This document shows, piece by piece, positions 10,392 to 21,411 of a DNA stretch of 64,000 nucleotides; position 1 is the first letter of the stretch, and each line of letters opens with the position of its first letter. Origin of the DNA: Diphasiastrum complanatum (taxonomy: Eukaryota; Streptophyta; Lycopodiopsida; Lycopodiales; Lycopodiaceae). The notes beneath the pieces were generated by a model. That model was given only the letters and a program-made list of their open reading frames with translations. It searched no databases and was not told the DNA's origin. Where the stretch lies: the NCBI GenBank assembly GCA_029204225.1, contig MU831891.1, positions 34,197-98,196 of the forward strand, in the 5' to 3' direction. The position numbers and the translations under genes were made by a program.

Positions 10392-10449
10392 AAGAGTCAT
10401 AAGTTATGGAAGATGTCTGATGACCTTCCATAAGCCTATGAAGACTCTT
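10392..10449. other. Longer imperfect hairpin in the LTR
   Basis: AAGAGT..CATA..TTATGGAAG pairs with CTTCCATAA..TATG..ACTCTT around a 12-base loop. Confidence 0.7.
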
Positions 10450-10527
10450 GAACTCCTCTAGGCCACTCTCTTTCTCATTGGATGTACATGGAACTCCATA
10501 GTGTATTAGAGAGAACTAAATGCCATC

Positions 10528-10535
10528 TATATAAG
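10528..10535 (+). promoter_or_regulatory. TATA box of the gypsy LTR
   Basis: TATATAAG lies about 590 bp into the LTR. The expected transcription start would be about 30 bp downstream, so U3 would include the whole hairpin array. Confidence 0.55.
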
Positions 10536-10840
10536 AGGAGTAGGGCGCCCATTGGGAGGGAGAGAGATCTCTTTTGCTTGCTTCACTTATGCTCTAGTGT
10601 GGCTACTAGTGTGTAGAGTAATTTCTTGTGTGTAGCATGCTGAGGGTTTGGATCTTACTTATGGTATGGGACATAAGTAGAGTTTGGATCTTGAGTATGC
10701 TATGGATTGTTGTGGTATGCTTGTGATTTGTTTATGGTTAGCAAGGGGGTGCTAGATAGGTCTTGCTTGGAGCTTGGATCTAGCTATGGTTGGGTGGTGA
10801 ATACTTGAGGCCAGCTTGTTATCTTCCTTTGTGTTTAAGA

Positions 10841-11488
10841 GTAGGGACACATGTGGAGGAGAGAGTGGAGGAGAGATCCTTGGAGGCTTGCAGATCCTTA
10901 CTTGCAGGGTTCAAAAGCATGAAAGAAAAAGCTTTTTGAAAATACAAGGGAAAATTAAGCTCCTCTCCTCAGGCAGAGAGAGAATAGAGCTAATTGAAAC
11001 TCATGTAGAGAGAGAAACTCAAACAAGCAAATCTCACCAACAATTTGACTCAAAATCTCAACTTTTTATAATGATCATATGGAGAAGTACACATAGAGTT
11101 TGTGAAGATCCCTCCTTGCATGCTATTGTACCCCTAATCATAGCCTCTTTGATTCTATTGGACCCATAATCATAGCCTCTTTAATCCTATTGGACCCCCT
11201 GACCAAGGCCGACTCTTTGACTTCATCACTCATCAAATTACATGATCACAAGTGTCAAAACCCTATTCATATGCCTATCTAGCTCGAGATTGCATCACTA
11301 ATGGCTTTTGGCTCAATAGTGGCTTTACATGTGGATTTGACTATGATAAACTATTTTACACATGTGGGAACATGCTCCACACATGGGAAATGTTCACAAA
11401 CATAAAAGACATGAAATTGCCAAGCTAGATTTTTGCCAATTTTTCACATACGGGAGTACACCCCTTGTCCAAACAACATGCAGGAAAG
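10841..11488. other. No recognised gene
   Basis: Flank of the gypsy LTR. It contains a duplicated 25-30 bp block (AATCATAGCCTCTTT.. at about 11139 and 11168) and the palindrome at 11354-11390. Confidence 0.4.
11354..11390. other. CACATGTG palindrome with GGAACA core
   Basis: ACACATGTGGGAACATGCTCC ends in a mirrored CACACATGGG. The same arrangement is seen at 57705-57739 and, inverted, at 13771-13801. Confidence 0.6.
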
Positions 11489-11489
11489 T

Positions 11490-11560
11490 GGGGGGGGGGG
11501 GAGGGGGGGGGGGGGGGGCGGCTGAGAGGGAAGCAGGGGGGATACAAGAGGAGGGGGGGA
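11490..11560 (+). repeat. Poly-G tract (G-quadruplex prone)
   Basis: About 30 bases that are almost pure G (11490-11518), then further G runs to about 11560. Predicted proteins of poly-Gly or poly-Pro from here are artefacts. Confidence 0.85.
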
Positions 11561-11772
11561 GATGTACCCCCATCTTCCCTCCTCCCAATTTTTTTTTTCA
11601 AAATGGGGACCCAAAAAAAATATTGCACCCTCTTTTTTCTCATTCTAAGTTAATAAATAAATGATTTTTTAAGGCCTTGAAAAAAAAGCTATATTCTCAT
11701 TTAAAAATCAAATTTGAAAATTGTAATATCATCATTGATATGGGTTGAGGAAGTAGAATTAGAGGAGGGTTA

Positions 11773-12443
11773 GTGGGTGGGTTAGAATTTGGAGACCTAA
11801 AATACACCATTGGATGTGCCATGTCATATGGACCATTTCATCTTAATTATTACTCTCTCAATGGTACACATATCATCATTAACACTAATTATAATGTGGA
11901 TTCCAAAAGCTTATTCACACTTGAATACAAAATTGAGAGAGTAGGATCAGTTTCTATGTGTCTTGGATCCACCAGGAAAGTCAAAGTTGAAGGCGTGTTG
12001 TATGTTCCTAACATTACAAAAAACTTTATAATGTTGGAAAACTTTTGAACAAAGACTTCTTTGTTAGACTTGATGCAAATGCTTGTTTTATTAAGCATAG
12101 TGAGAATGTTATAGCAAGAGGGACAATATTTAGGAGGTTTTCATGTTTTGATGCTTGTGTAAAAGCCAACCATTATGGATTGATTGATGAGGAAAAGACA
12201 CCACAAGTAAAGCCATGTCACAAGGGATTGGTTCACTCTAATTACAATTTCATGGAGTTTATGTGCAAGGAGGAGCTACTCTTGGGCTGGCTAGATCCTT
12301 TTCCAAGGGGTGGTAATGCACGGAAGCATGTGCTTTGGTTAAAGCAGCTAACTTTCATTTCTCAAGATTTATCACACAAAGACATAAAAGTCGCAATTTC
12401 TTCACTCAAGACTGCACTTTTCAAGTGTGAGAAGCAATGGTGA
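11773..12443 (+). pseudogene. Copia-like pre-integrase/protease-region relic
   Basis: The open frame 11773-12048 ends VKVEGVLYVPNITKNFIM, matching the VLYVPxLxxNLLS block between protease and integrase of Ty1/copia polyproteins. The next frame continues NKDFFVRLDANACFI, in the place of the usual (D/N)KxYxVxFDxxxC. No protease DSG or integrase core is seen. The C-terminal half is not recognised. A gene fragment with a frameshift. Confidence 0.5.
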
Positions 12444-14174
12444 TTCTACTATCTTTGAATCTTTCATAGATGGTGTTAATAGACATGATGGGACTTATCT
12501 ATATCCTTTGTTGATAAAACAACTTCATGTGATAACTACGATGCTTAGATGGAGTACAAAACTTTGGTGTTTTGTGGTTTTCCATTGGATAGCATGTCAT
12601 TAGTATATAGTTCATCTACTTGCTCTTGGATTTTATGCAAGTAAGATCGATTACTTCATCCATGAGTTCGATGATTATGTTTTTCATGTTTTGAGGGATT
12701 TTGTAAACTTGTTATGAGAATAAGTAGATCATCCTCTAGGGACACTTATATCCATAATAAAGTGTTAAGCCTAATTGGATCCAAGATTTAGCATTGAATA
12801 GAAGATTAGAGAAATGATGCAAAATATTTATAATTTTAGCATGCATAGTCTTGGAAATCTTGATATGCCTACTTGTGATCTTGATAGCATGATGAATCTT
12901 TGTGAGCCAAGAAGGCCTCGAGTTTTCTCAAACTATTTTCAAGGAGAAGGATCTTCTTCAAGCATGGAAAGAATCAATGGCAATGGTGCTAGGATGGTGG
13001 AATGCTCTTCATGGTGTTTGGGAATGGATTTCCATCATGGAGATCTTATCATAATTGTAGTGATCTTACATAAAGTTGAGGTTTATTGGCTAGTTTTCTC
13101 ACTAAATTCATGCCAAAGGATCCATTTAAGAAGCTAAGACTAGCTCTTAAAGTTATGAATAGATCTAGCATACTTTTATTAAGCTAATTTTTGTGAAGTG
13201 TGAAAAATGTAAAATATTAGCTCGATTAAGCCTTGTAAATATGTACATAGGTGGATCCCAAACGTGTGGAGGTTTTTTTCACATGTAAAGGACATGCTTA
13301 GTTTCAATAGGTCCATTTATCATCATTAGTTTAAACCTTTCATCAAGATTCTTTGTGCTATGTCAACCAATCACATTTCTAGGTGTTGTAGGAAGTATAT
13401 TATCATTTGGACCAAACTTGGTAGAGGTAAAATAGCAAGTTAGGAGATGATTAGAGACAACTCACACAAGAGAAATCTAACTCAGACTACTAACTTGGAC
13501 TCAACCATTATGTCTATGCCCTTTGGAATCTCATATTGATAAATGAAAAATTGAGGAGAGTTGGTGAGTTTGTGATTTTTGGCTTCAAGCTCTTGTATAT
13601 TGTTCTTATGCATGCATTTCTTCAAGTACAATGCACTGATTACCATTTGTGGTTTGTTCTCAGTCCTCATTTCGTACAACAGGCTATGGTTCACACATGT
13701 GAACCCTCTTTGATGTGAAGAATATGCAACATTAGCTTGATCATTTTACATTATGATGTACACATGTAGATCACATTTGTGGAGAATGTTCCCACGTGTG
13801 AGTAGTAGGCCTATTTGTATTAGCCAATTCATGCTTTAAAATAGCTTGTTTGCCTTAGCTCGGAAATTGCAGCTAAAAGGTGAATTTTGAAATCGTAGCC
13901 AGGGATTATAGCTAAAAACAATCACTTAAAAACGTACCCCAACTACTTGTTTTAAACCCTCGAAATTGATCCATAGCTAGGTTGATGTACATTTGAAGCA
14001 GATTTGCAGCTGGGATCATATCAAAAGACAAATAGTTGGGATTATCGCTAGAAACGATCAGTAAAAACAATCACCTAAAAACGATTACCAATGTTTTGGA
14101 CCCTAAAACTGCACCCCAGCTACATAACCTTGAAAATTAGCATCTATTGAAAATAGGTACTAATAAAAAACTAC
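12444..14174. other. No recognised gene
   Basis: Contains an unassigned open frame on the plus strand (12814-13137, Asn- and Ser-rich, no motif), GGTTCACACATGTGAACC near 13688 and the inverted CACATTTGTGG..CCCACGTGTGA unit. Around 13860-14130 a diverged word AACAATCA..TAAAAACG recurs several times. Confidence 0.4.
13771..13801. other. Inverted copy of the CACATGTG/GGAACA unit
   Basis: TCACATTTGTGGAGAATGTTCC followed by CACGTGTGA is the reverse of the unit at 11354-11390, with a few changes. Confidence 0.55.
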
Positions 14175-14462
14175 ATACTAAGTTTCTTTTGGCAAGGCTC
14201 ATTAGTCTTCTGTCAAAGCCTCCAAACTTGCTCAACTTCTTGTAGAAAAGTTGTTCAGGTTGTACGGTTTGCCAAATGATATTGTCAGTGATTGAGACAC
14301 CAAATTCACTGGCAAGTTTTGGCAATCCGTGTTTAATAAACTTGAAACCACTTTAAGTCTTGGGTCATCAGATCATCCAGAATCAGATGGTAAAATTGAG
14401 CGTGCTAACCAGTCTATGGAAGATATGCTTCGTGCATGTGTTTCCAAAAGACAGTCAGATTA
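14175..14462 (+). pseudogene. Second gypsy integrase fragment
   Basis: Using several frames it reads LPNDIVSD, DTKFTGKFWQSVF, LETTLSLGSSDHPESDG and ANQSMEDMLRA. It closely parallels the integrase core at about 9040-9240, so it is a separate truncated copy of the same or a sister family. Confidence 0.75.
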
Positions 14463-16213
14463 AACATCCATATTGAGTCCTATGAGGTGTTGACACATGT
14501 CATAAAGTGTAGAAGTGCAAAATTGCAAGTGGTGCACCATTGGTCAAAAACTCATCACATTGACTTTTGAGGTTCAATCAAATTTTGAGGTACAAATCAT
14601 GGGTCCAATCATTTTTAGAGGTCACCACAAGTAGGAACTTGAGCTACCAGTATATGGATGTCGACTATCATTGTACTTTCAAAATTTTTGAGAGATGCTT
14701 TTGTTTTGAGTCAAATGCTCTTATTGTACTCTCTCTCTCTCTACTTGAGGGCTCGTCTTTTATCTCTCTACAAGAGAGTAGGATGTGTTTATGACTCTAA
14801 AACCTTGTGTGAGACTTAGTTTTTTCATGAATGTGCATTAAAAATGGCTTGTCTTTGATTGATGATTACTTTTTGTGTACAAGAGCTCTTGCCTAGATCC
14901 AGATCTTGTTTGATAGCTCATTAAAATCCGAGTTGATCAAGATAGATTTGGTAGTGTGCAACCTCTCATGCATGTAGGTCGTGGTAGATCTATTCAAGGT
15001 CCTCAAAACTCACTTTTTTGACATTTGATGATTTACACTTTGTTTAGATTGTTCTTGCTTACATATCAAGATTGTGTCATTTCTAACTTTGTAAATTAAT
15101 AGAAATGAAGATAGTAATGCAACAAATCCCTTTTGTGGATTGAATGAATCCATTTATGCTCCTAAATGTCATAAATTTCACATCAAAGTTGAAGTTAAGA
15201 ACTTATATATATTTTTATAGTGAATTGCAAACTATACATTGTACAGAATTATTAACCATAAATATGGTGCAAGCATAAATGGTAGCATCAAGAAGAAAAA
15301 AGTTTTATTCTAATAATTTACATTGACAAATTTTGTCATTCGACGTGGCATTCCTTTTAGAGTCTTCTTTGAATTCATAACCTCTCTAATGCATAGATCA
15401 CCTTGATAAATCAAGACCAAACTTCTTAGTCCTCATATCAAGGTTGAACATAGGTATATTACTCATCATTTGACTTAATACAGTAAAAAAAACCATAAAA
15501 ACAAACTAACCTTGGAGCATCAAACGAATGTCTATCACCATAAGACCACAACAAACTGCATGAGTTAGTAATATGAGAAAGATAGGTGTCATGATCGGAA
15601 GCCAATTGTTATCTAGGTCAAAAACATATTTGTTCAAAATGCTTAACATACAAGTATTGATTGATATTTAATACTCCATGCCATTACATAATCTTAAAAG
15701 AAGGTCAAGGATGTAAGAATATCCACCGTACTGACTCGTATTAACTTCCTTGATAGAATCGTTTTATTAGGAATGTTTGTATGTAAAAAACTCAAAGATT
15801 CGTGTTACATGTGTAGATAAATTACCAAGTCCACAATGCAATAGTGTATGGTAAAAGATGTCGAAGTGTTTATACACCATGCAAACCATGTTTATCAACC
15901 ATACAATTTTCTATCAAGGCATTCACCATATCAATCCAACTACACTTGTTTAAAGAATATGTTTAGTTTGATGTGTCTATTCTTCTAAATGAAAACTGGC
16001 TATTTGTAATAAAAAAAAAATCTATATATGTTCATGAGTTTGATTTAACATTGTCATGAGTTCATCACAAAACATTTTCACACCCAATTGAGGTTTTCTA
16101 AATCGGTGGAAAAATTGGGGTTGGGGCTGGGGTGGGGGGGGGGGTGGGGAGAAGGTTTGTGTTTATCTCAAAAGTACTCTATGTTATACATAAAAAATTG
16201 TTGGCCATCGCTT
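14463..16213. other. No recognised gene
   Basis: AT-rich. Contains a short CT run near 14730 and a G-rich stretch at about 16120-16150. No coding motif seen. Confidence 0.4.
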
Positions 16214-17527
16214 GCATAACTTTGTACAAGTCAAAATGCCATCATCATCGAACCACATCAACATAGTTGTTGTAATGCAATTGAGTCCATTGTGACAGAT
16301 GCCATGTTTCCACAATACTCACTCACATATCTCATTCCAAATCCAAGTATGGATTGTGAAACTGACAAATTCATAGCCCATTAGAGTGGTTACCATAATT
16401 AAGGCATCTCATTCAGGCTACTTCCAATGTATATCCCAAGAACTCCTATGCAACCCGTGTTTAGTTTTAGCACAATATGGGTGAATTATCCACTATATTA
16501 TACTTTATCTATTATAATTAAAATATTAGTATTCCCGGGCCGCTCACGCTGCCTAGGCCGCGCTCACGCTGTGACGGGGAGCGTGAGCGCTGTCCGGGAC
16601 CCTTTTTTTTGTAATTTTTTCATGTTTTTTTTGGGGCAACACTCACGCTGCATAACTTTGTACAAGTCAAAATGCCATCATCATCGAACCACATCAACAT
16701 AGTTGTTGTAATGCAATTGAATCCATTGTGACAGATGCCATGTTTCCACAACACTCACTCACATATCTCATTCCAAATCCAAGTATGGATTGTAATACTG
16801 ACAAATTCATAGCCCATTAGAGTGGTTACCATAATTAAGGCATCTCATTCAGGCTACTTCCAATGTATATCCCAAGAACTCCTATGCAACCCATATTTAG
16901 TTTTAGCACAATATGGGTGAATTATCCACTATATTAGACTTTATCTATTATAATTAAAATATTAGCGTTCTCGGGCCGCTCACGCTGCCCAGACGGCGCT
17001 CACGCTGTGACGGGGAGCGTGAGCGCTGCCTGGGACCCTTTTTTTTAAAATTTTTTCATGTTTTTTTTGGGGCAGCACTCACGCTGCATAACTTTGTACA
17101 AGTCAAAATGCCATCATCATCGAACCACATCAACATAGTTGTTGTAATGCAATTGAATCCATTGTGACAGATGCCATGTTTCCACAATACTCACTCACAT
17201 ATCTCATTCCAAATCCAAGTATGGATTGTGAAACTGACAAATTCATAGCCCATTAGAGTGGTTACCATAATTAAGGCATCTCATTCAGGCTACTTCCAAT
17301 GTATATCCCAAGAACTCCTATGCAACCCGTATTTAGTTTTAGCACAATATGGGTGAATTATCCACTATATTAGACTTTATCTATTATAATTAAAATATTA
17401 GCGTTCCCGGGCCGCTCACGCTGCCCAGGCAGCGCTCACGCTGTGACGGCGAGCGTGAGCGCTGTCCGGGACCCTTTTTTTAAAAAAAAATTTCATGTTT
17501 TTTTTGGGGCAGCGGTCGCGCTGCCCA
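16214..17527. repeat. Three-copy tandem repeat, about 440 bp unit
   Basis: Copies start with GCATAACTTTGTACAAGTC at 16214, 16650 and 17096, so the spacings are 436 and 446. They are nearly identical over their length. Each has about 315 bp of ordinary AT-rich sequence and then a GC-rich module (CCCGGGCCGCTCACGCTG..) followed by a T-rich run. The third copy ends in a variant GCGGTCGCGCTGCC. Confidence 0.9.
16560..16590. other. GC-rich palindrome, copy 1
   Basis: GCGCTCACGCT and AGCGTGAGCGC are perfect 11-bp arms around a 9-base spacer. Equivalent palindromes lie at 16996-17026 and, with 12-bp arms, 17431-17463. Confidence 0.9.
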
Positions 17528-20460
17528 CGGGCAGCCTTTTTCCTGCCCAAAAAACAAACTCCCCGTTTATCAAATTTTTAACCCTCCACCTGCCCAAAAC
17601 CCTGCCCTGCCCGCCCGCAGACTTGCAGGCTCACATCGCTAATAAATAAGTAAGAATTGTTTGGATATTTTTTGTTTTGTTTTGTTTTTTTTGTTTTTTT
17701 TGTTTTTTCTTTTCATTTGAGATTTGTAGTCTTTTGGTCACCTCCGTTTAGTATTCAATATTTCTTTCTATATATGAAACCCTTAATTTTTTGCCTTTAT
17801 AATGAAGGCGTAAGTTTGTACAAAAAGAATTAACACCCAAAAAAAAATGTAATGGTTAAACCTTAAAAGCCCCCCATTTGACTTTCCTCTCAATAACATG
17901 CATTTTTATAAGCTTTGAAAACCTCTTCACAAGGGTCATGGATTGTACTTAAACAAATTGATGTACCCTAGGTGAGCCTTATGTACATTAAACCACTTTC
18001 ACGTGCAAGAAGGCACAAGGGAGAACGAAAACTTTAAAATAGACACCAAGTGGCCATCACTTGTGCAAAAACGGGGAAAAAACACATGATATAACATGTG
18101 CACAATCTACGTACTACTAAATACATAGGCTCAAAAGATCATAGCTAGTAGCACGTCCCATTAAGGTTGCCCATTAAGCGATAGCATGACTTGTTAGGAT
18201 AGCCATGAAGATAACATGTAGATTGTGCACCCTTACTCACAGCCAGTCCCCTGGTGTGAACCCTAAGTTTACCTAATGACAACAAACCTTTTGTTGGCAT
18301 GCAGGCTAGGTAGGAGGCTACCACCAAAACTTTTCTTCAAAGAAGAGAGGTAAAAGGGTAGGTTTGTACTTCATCACGTCATGTTATACAAGTTTTCCCA
18401 CACTTGGAAGCACTAAGTGTGAGTCTCGTGGATCGCATGGTGTTACCCACCTCTATGGTGTGAAGGTGTGGAAAGCATATACTAAGTTAAAAATATTTTA
18501 TTTGAATTAAAACTTTCCCAAAGGGATCTTATAGCCCAATGTAAAGGCTAAGAAAAGCCAAACTACTTCCAAAAGCTTATAGAATGCCATAAATCCCGTC
18601 GTAGCAATACCAACACCCAATGAGGTGTATATTAGAGTATGAAAGATATACATATTCATTTCTGTATGATAAAAATAAAAAATACAAAATAAAGAGGGGG
18701 CCTTAATTAATGAACATTCAGCAAGGACTGGGACAGGGAAGTGGGGAAAGAATGATGCAGTATCAACTACAACATTTTGAATTTGTATCACTTCGTTATT
18801 TTGAGCAGTGCCTAAATTCAAGACTCATGGGATATTCAAAACGTGTATTCTTTTAATGAGTAATAAAAAATGGGTCCCGACCAAGGACCAAGAAAAGTTT
18901 CACCTTGATAGAAAACAGCATAAGAGTTCCGAGTTAAATCTCAAATCTCATGTTGAGTTAGACGACATATTTCTTAGGGTAGTAGATATGTTACATACGA
19001 ATGCAAAACAAGTTTCTTCAAAACGCTGCTTCTAGGTTTCCAACATAATACCTCACAAGAGCCTTTAAGTTATGTGATTGAAAGAAAAGGCTTCGAAACT
19101 ACAGATAACAAAGAACATTCTTTAGAGAGATTTCTGTGGAAGAGTTTGAAGTCAATGAATCATTCAATGTAGCACAAAGTCATTTGCATGACGTTGAATC
19201 TGAACCTATGAACACTAATCCCAAAAACAAAAAATTAGTCTCAGGCAAGCTTAAAAACAGGAACATAACTTCACTGTAAATCATGAAACAAGAGTCATTT
19301 CAAAGCGTAGAGAAACTTCCTTTCAAGTGAATCGTAAATATCTGCAGTGGTATGTAGCTTGAAGGCCTAACATAGATTTTATGTATTTATAAGACTGCAT
19401 TTCTCGTCATAATTTGACTTCTGCGAGAAGAGCACAAGGTAAATATAATCAAATGGAAATGATAGCAAAACGAGATAGAGAGAGTTGACTATGTCTCAAA
19501 AGGTAGATTTTCTAAAATGGACAGAGGAAAAGCAAAAATTTCAAACCTCACATACGTCAACAGACTGCTTGAAGATGTTCCAGTGCAACAGTAAACTTCC
19601 CATGCTATGCAAAACTGGTAACCTTGAGAATATCAAAGTTCGGTGTTGGAAAAACGGCACAAGTTAACATCCTTTTTCAGCCCTTCCAAAGAGTCTTCAT
19701 ATATATAGCAAAGAATAAAACACTAAGAAACCCACGCAGGCAAGAGCTTTTAAACACTGTCCAGTAGCCCATGACAAATTCCAAGATAACACGTCACAAA
19801 ATGCTAATATTTCACTGGAAAGAACAGCAAAGAGCTTCATATCAGCACTATAAACGTACATTAGTGCAATATGCACCATGGAAATTTACAGGTCATACAT
19901 AAAGGAGAATGGAAAGTTGATGTTTCAAATTATTCAATATGAAATATATTTTTTGCCAAGATAGATAGTATCACTAAACTTTGACTATGATGACAGCTGT
20001 GCATAGGGCAGAATGACAATTTAGGATCCTCCAAGATAAGTAACATCCTCAATTCTTAAAAAAATTCGTAAAATAAAAACCTTACTCAATTTCCAATTCA
20101 CCCTAAATATAGGAGACCACGACAAATTTCAAACTGATGTGTTACAATAAGACTGCTACTTCACCAGCCACTACTAGGATACTTTCACAACTGGAAACTA
20201 GAAATACATATTGAACTAGTGCTATATGACTCAAAAGCACAAATTGCTTAAAGAACAAAGAGAGAAAATCTTTCACTTAGGTTCGATGTTAAAGTCATCT
20301 AAGTACAACCGTGCAATATGCACCCTCCAAATTTACAAGACATGTACTGAAGGTGATGTTTGGATTCATTGTAAAATATAAAGTGCATCCTTTTCAGTAG
20401 AATGATTAGTATTATGAATTTCCCTTTATGGAAACAGCTGTAAACAGAGTAGAGAAATAA
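17528..20460. other. No recognised gene; 3' flank of the PRP38B gene
   Basis: Begins with a T-rich (GTTTT)n-like tract at about 17660-17710. Open frames on both strands are short and motif-free. The last few hundred bases probably hold the 3' UTR of the minus-strand PRP38B gene, but I see no decisive polyadenylation signal. Confidence 0.4.
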
Positions 20461-21411
20461 TTAGCTCCATGTTGATCCACCGAGCAGAATAACGTCTTCA
20501 GTACTTGTATCTTTGGTACGACTAGAATACCCCACTTCCTCAGCTTTTCCACTTGTGTCACCATACAAATCTCTTAGCTTCTTAAGATTGTTAATTGAAA
20601 CATTACTAGTGTCCCTTGATGGAGCTGGACTCACGGAGCGCCGCCCAGTACTTGGGCTTTGTTTTGAGGGGCTGTGACTATGGCTACGACTTCGGCTTCG
20701 GTGGTGACCATGATATCTACTCCTTTCAGAAGCTCGATCCTTCTCAAGACTTCGATCCCCGACTCTTTCACGCTCTCTTTCTCTGTCTCTGTATCTATCC
20801 CGTCCCCTTTCAGTTGCCTTATCGCTGTCCCTGTACCTATCATGAGCACTACCTCTACTACTTTCTCTCTCACGATCCCTACCTCTTTCTCTGCTGCCTT
20901 CACGGTGATGATCCCTTCCCTTACCTCTAAGCCTTTCCCTCTCTCGCTCCCTGTCCCTTTCATATTCTCGATCCCTTTCTCTTATTCTTTCTGAATCACG
21001 GGATCGCTCCCTTTCCCTATCTCTTTCCTTGGCTCGGTCACGATCCTTCAACCTCTCCCTTTCGCGATCTCTATCTCTTTCTTCGATTCTGTCCCTCTCA
21101 TCCCTATCACTAGCCTTCAATGGTCGCCGTTCATCAACCCCATTTCTCCGCATATCACTACCAGGAGGAATACTTCGTCTAACAGGTGAAGAGTCCCGAG
21201 TTGATGCTCTATGGGGAGCACGCTGACCAAAAGATACTGAGAGAGAAGCTTTCACCGAGGGAGGTCGCCGAGCTGCATCATCTGATGCATGACGACCACC
21301 AGTTCCTGTGACTCCAGCTGGCTGAGTAGGAAGCTTCATCCTTTCTAAGTTTGCAGTTATTTGTCTTAACACTGGCACAGGAATCCTTGGAAACAATGTA
21401 TCAAAATAGTA
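20461..21411 (-). CDS. PRP38B: PRP38B coding exon 4 with RS-like domain
   Basis: 316 codons plus the stop. Starts YYFDTLFPRIPVPV after a TATGCAG acceptor. It then has the conserved linker PPSVKASLSVSFGQRAPHRA, a long RD/RE-rich run, RSRSRSHSHSPSK, and the C-terminal NNLKKLRDLYGD box. Open frames in other readings of this exon are shadows of the RD/RE repeat. Confidence 0.95.
   Translation of the reverse strand, partial: YYFDTLFPRIPVPVLRQITANLERMKLPTQPAGVTGTGGRHASDDAARRPPSVKASLSVSFGQRAPHRASTRDSSPVRRSIPPGSDMRRNGVDERRPLKASDRDERDRIEERDRDRERERLKDRDRAKERDRERERSRDSERIRERDREYERDRERERERLRGKGRDHHREGSRERGRDRERESSRGSAHDRYRDSDKATERGRDRYRDRERERERVGDRSLEKDRASERSRYHGHHRSRSRSHSHSPSKQSPSTGRRSVSPAPSRDTSNVSINNLKKLRDLYGDTSGKAEEVGYSSRTKDTSTEDVILLGGSTWS

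Larger units (their letters stand above)
7366..10840 (+). mobile_element. 5'-truncated Ty3/gypsy chromovirus
   Basis: The order is reverse transcriptase, RNase H, integrase with a GPF-type module, a decayed chromodomain, a polypurine tract and a 3' LTR. No gag, protease or 5' LTR is seen, and the element starts inside RT at [11 protein letters not shown]. Many stops and frameshifts make it non-coding. It abuts the transposase-like block at about 7320-7365. The right boundary is not resolved. Confidence 0.85.
9935..10840 (+). repeat. 3' LTR of the gypsy element
   Basis: It begins TGTTACATACC directly after a purine-rich tract (TTAGGGAGAAGGAA). It contains the hairpin array, a TATA box and a transcribed-type region. 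The end is not recognised because no 5' LTR exists for comparison, so the right edge is approximate. Confidence 0.6.

Noticed and set aside
11394-11664. Gly-rich and Pro-rich open frames
   Set aside because: Produced by the poly-G tract.
20616-21226. Open frames of 65-110 codons overlapping PRP38B exon 4
   Set aside because: Shadows of the low-complexity RD/RE coding repeat in other frames and on the other strand.
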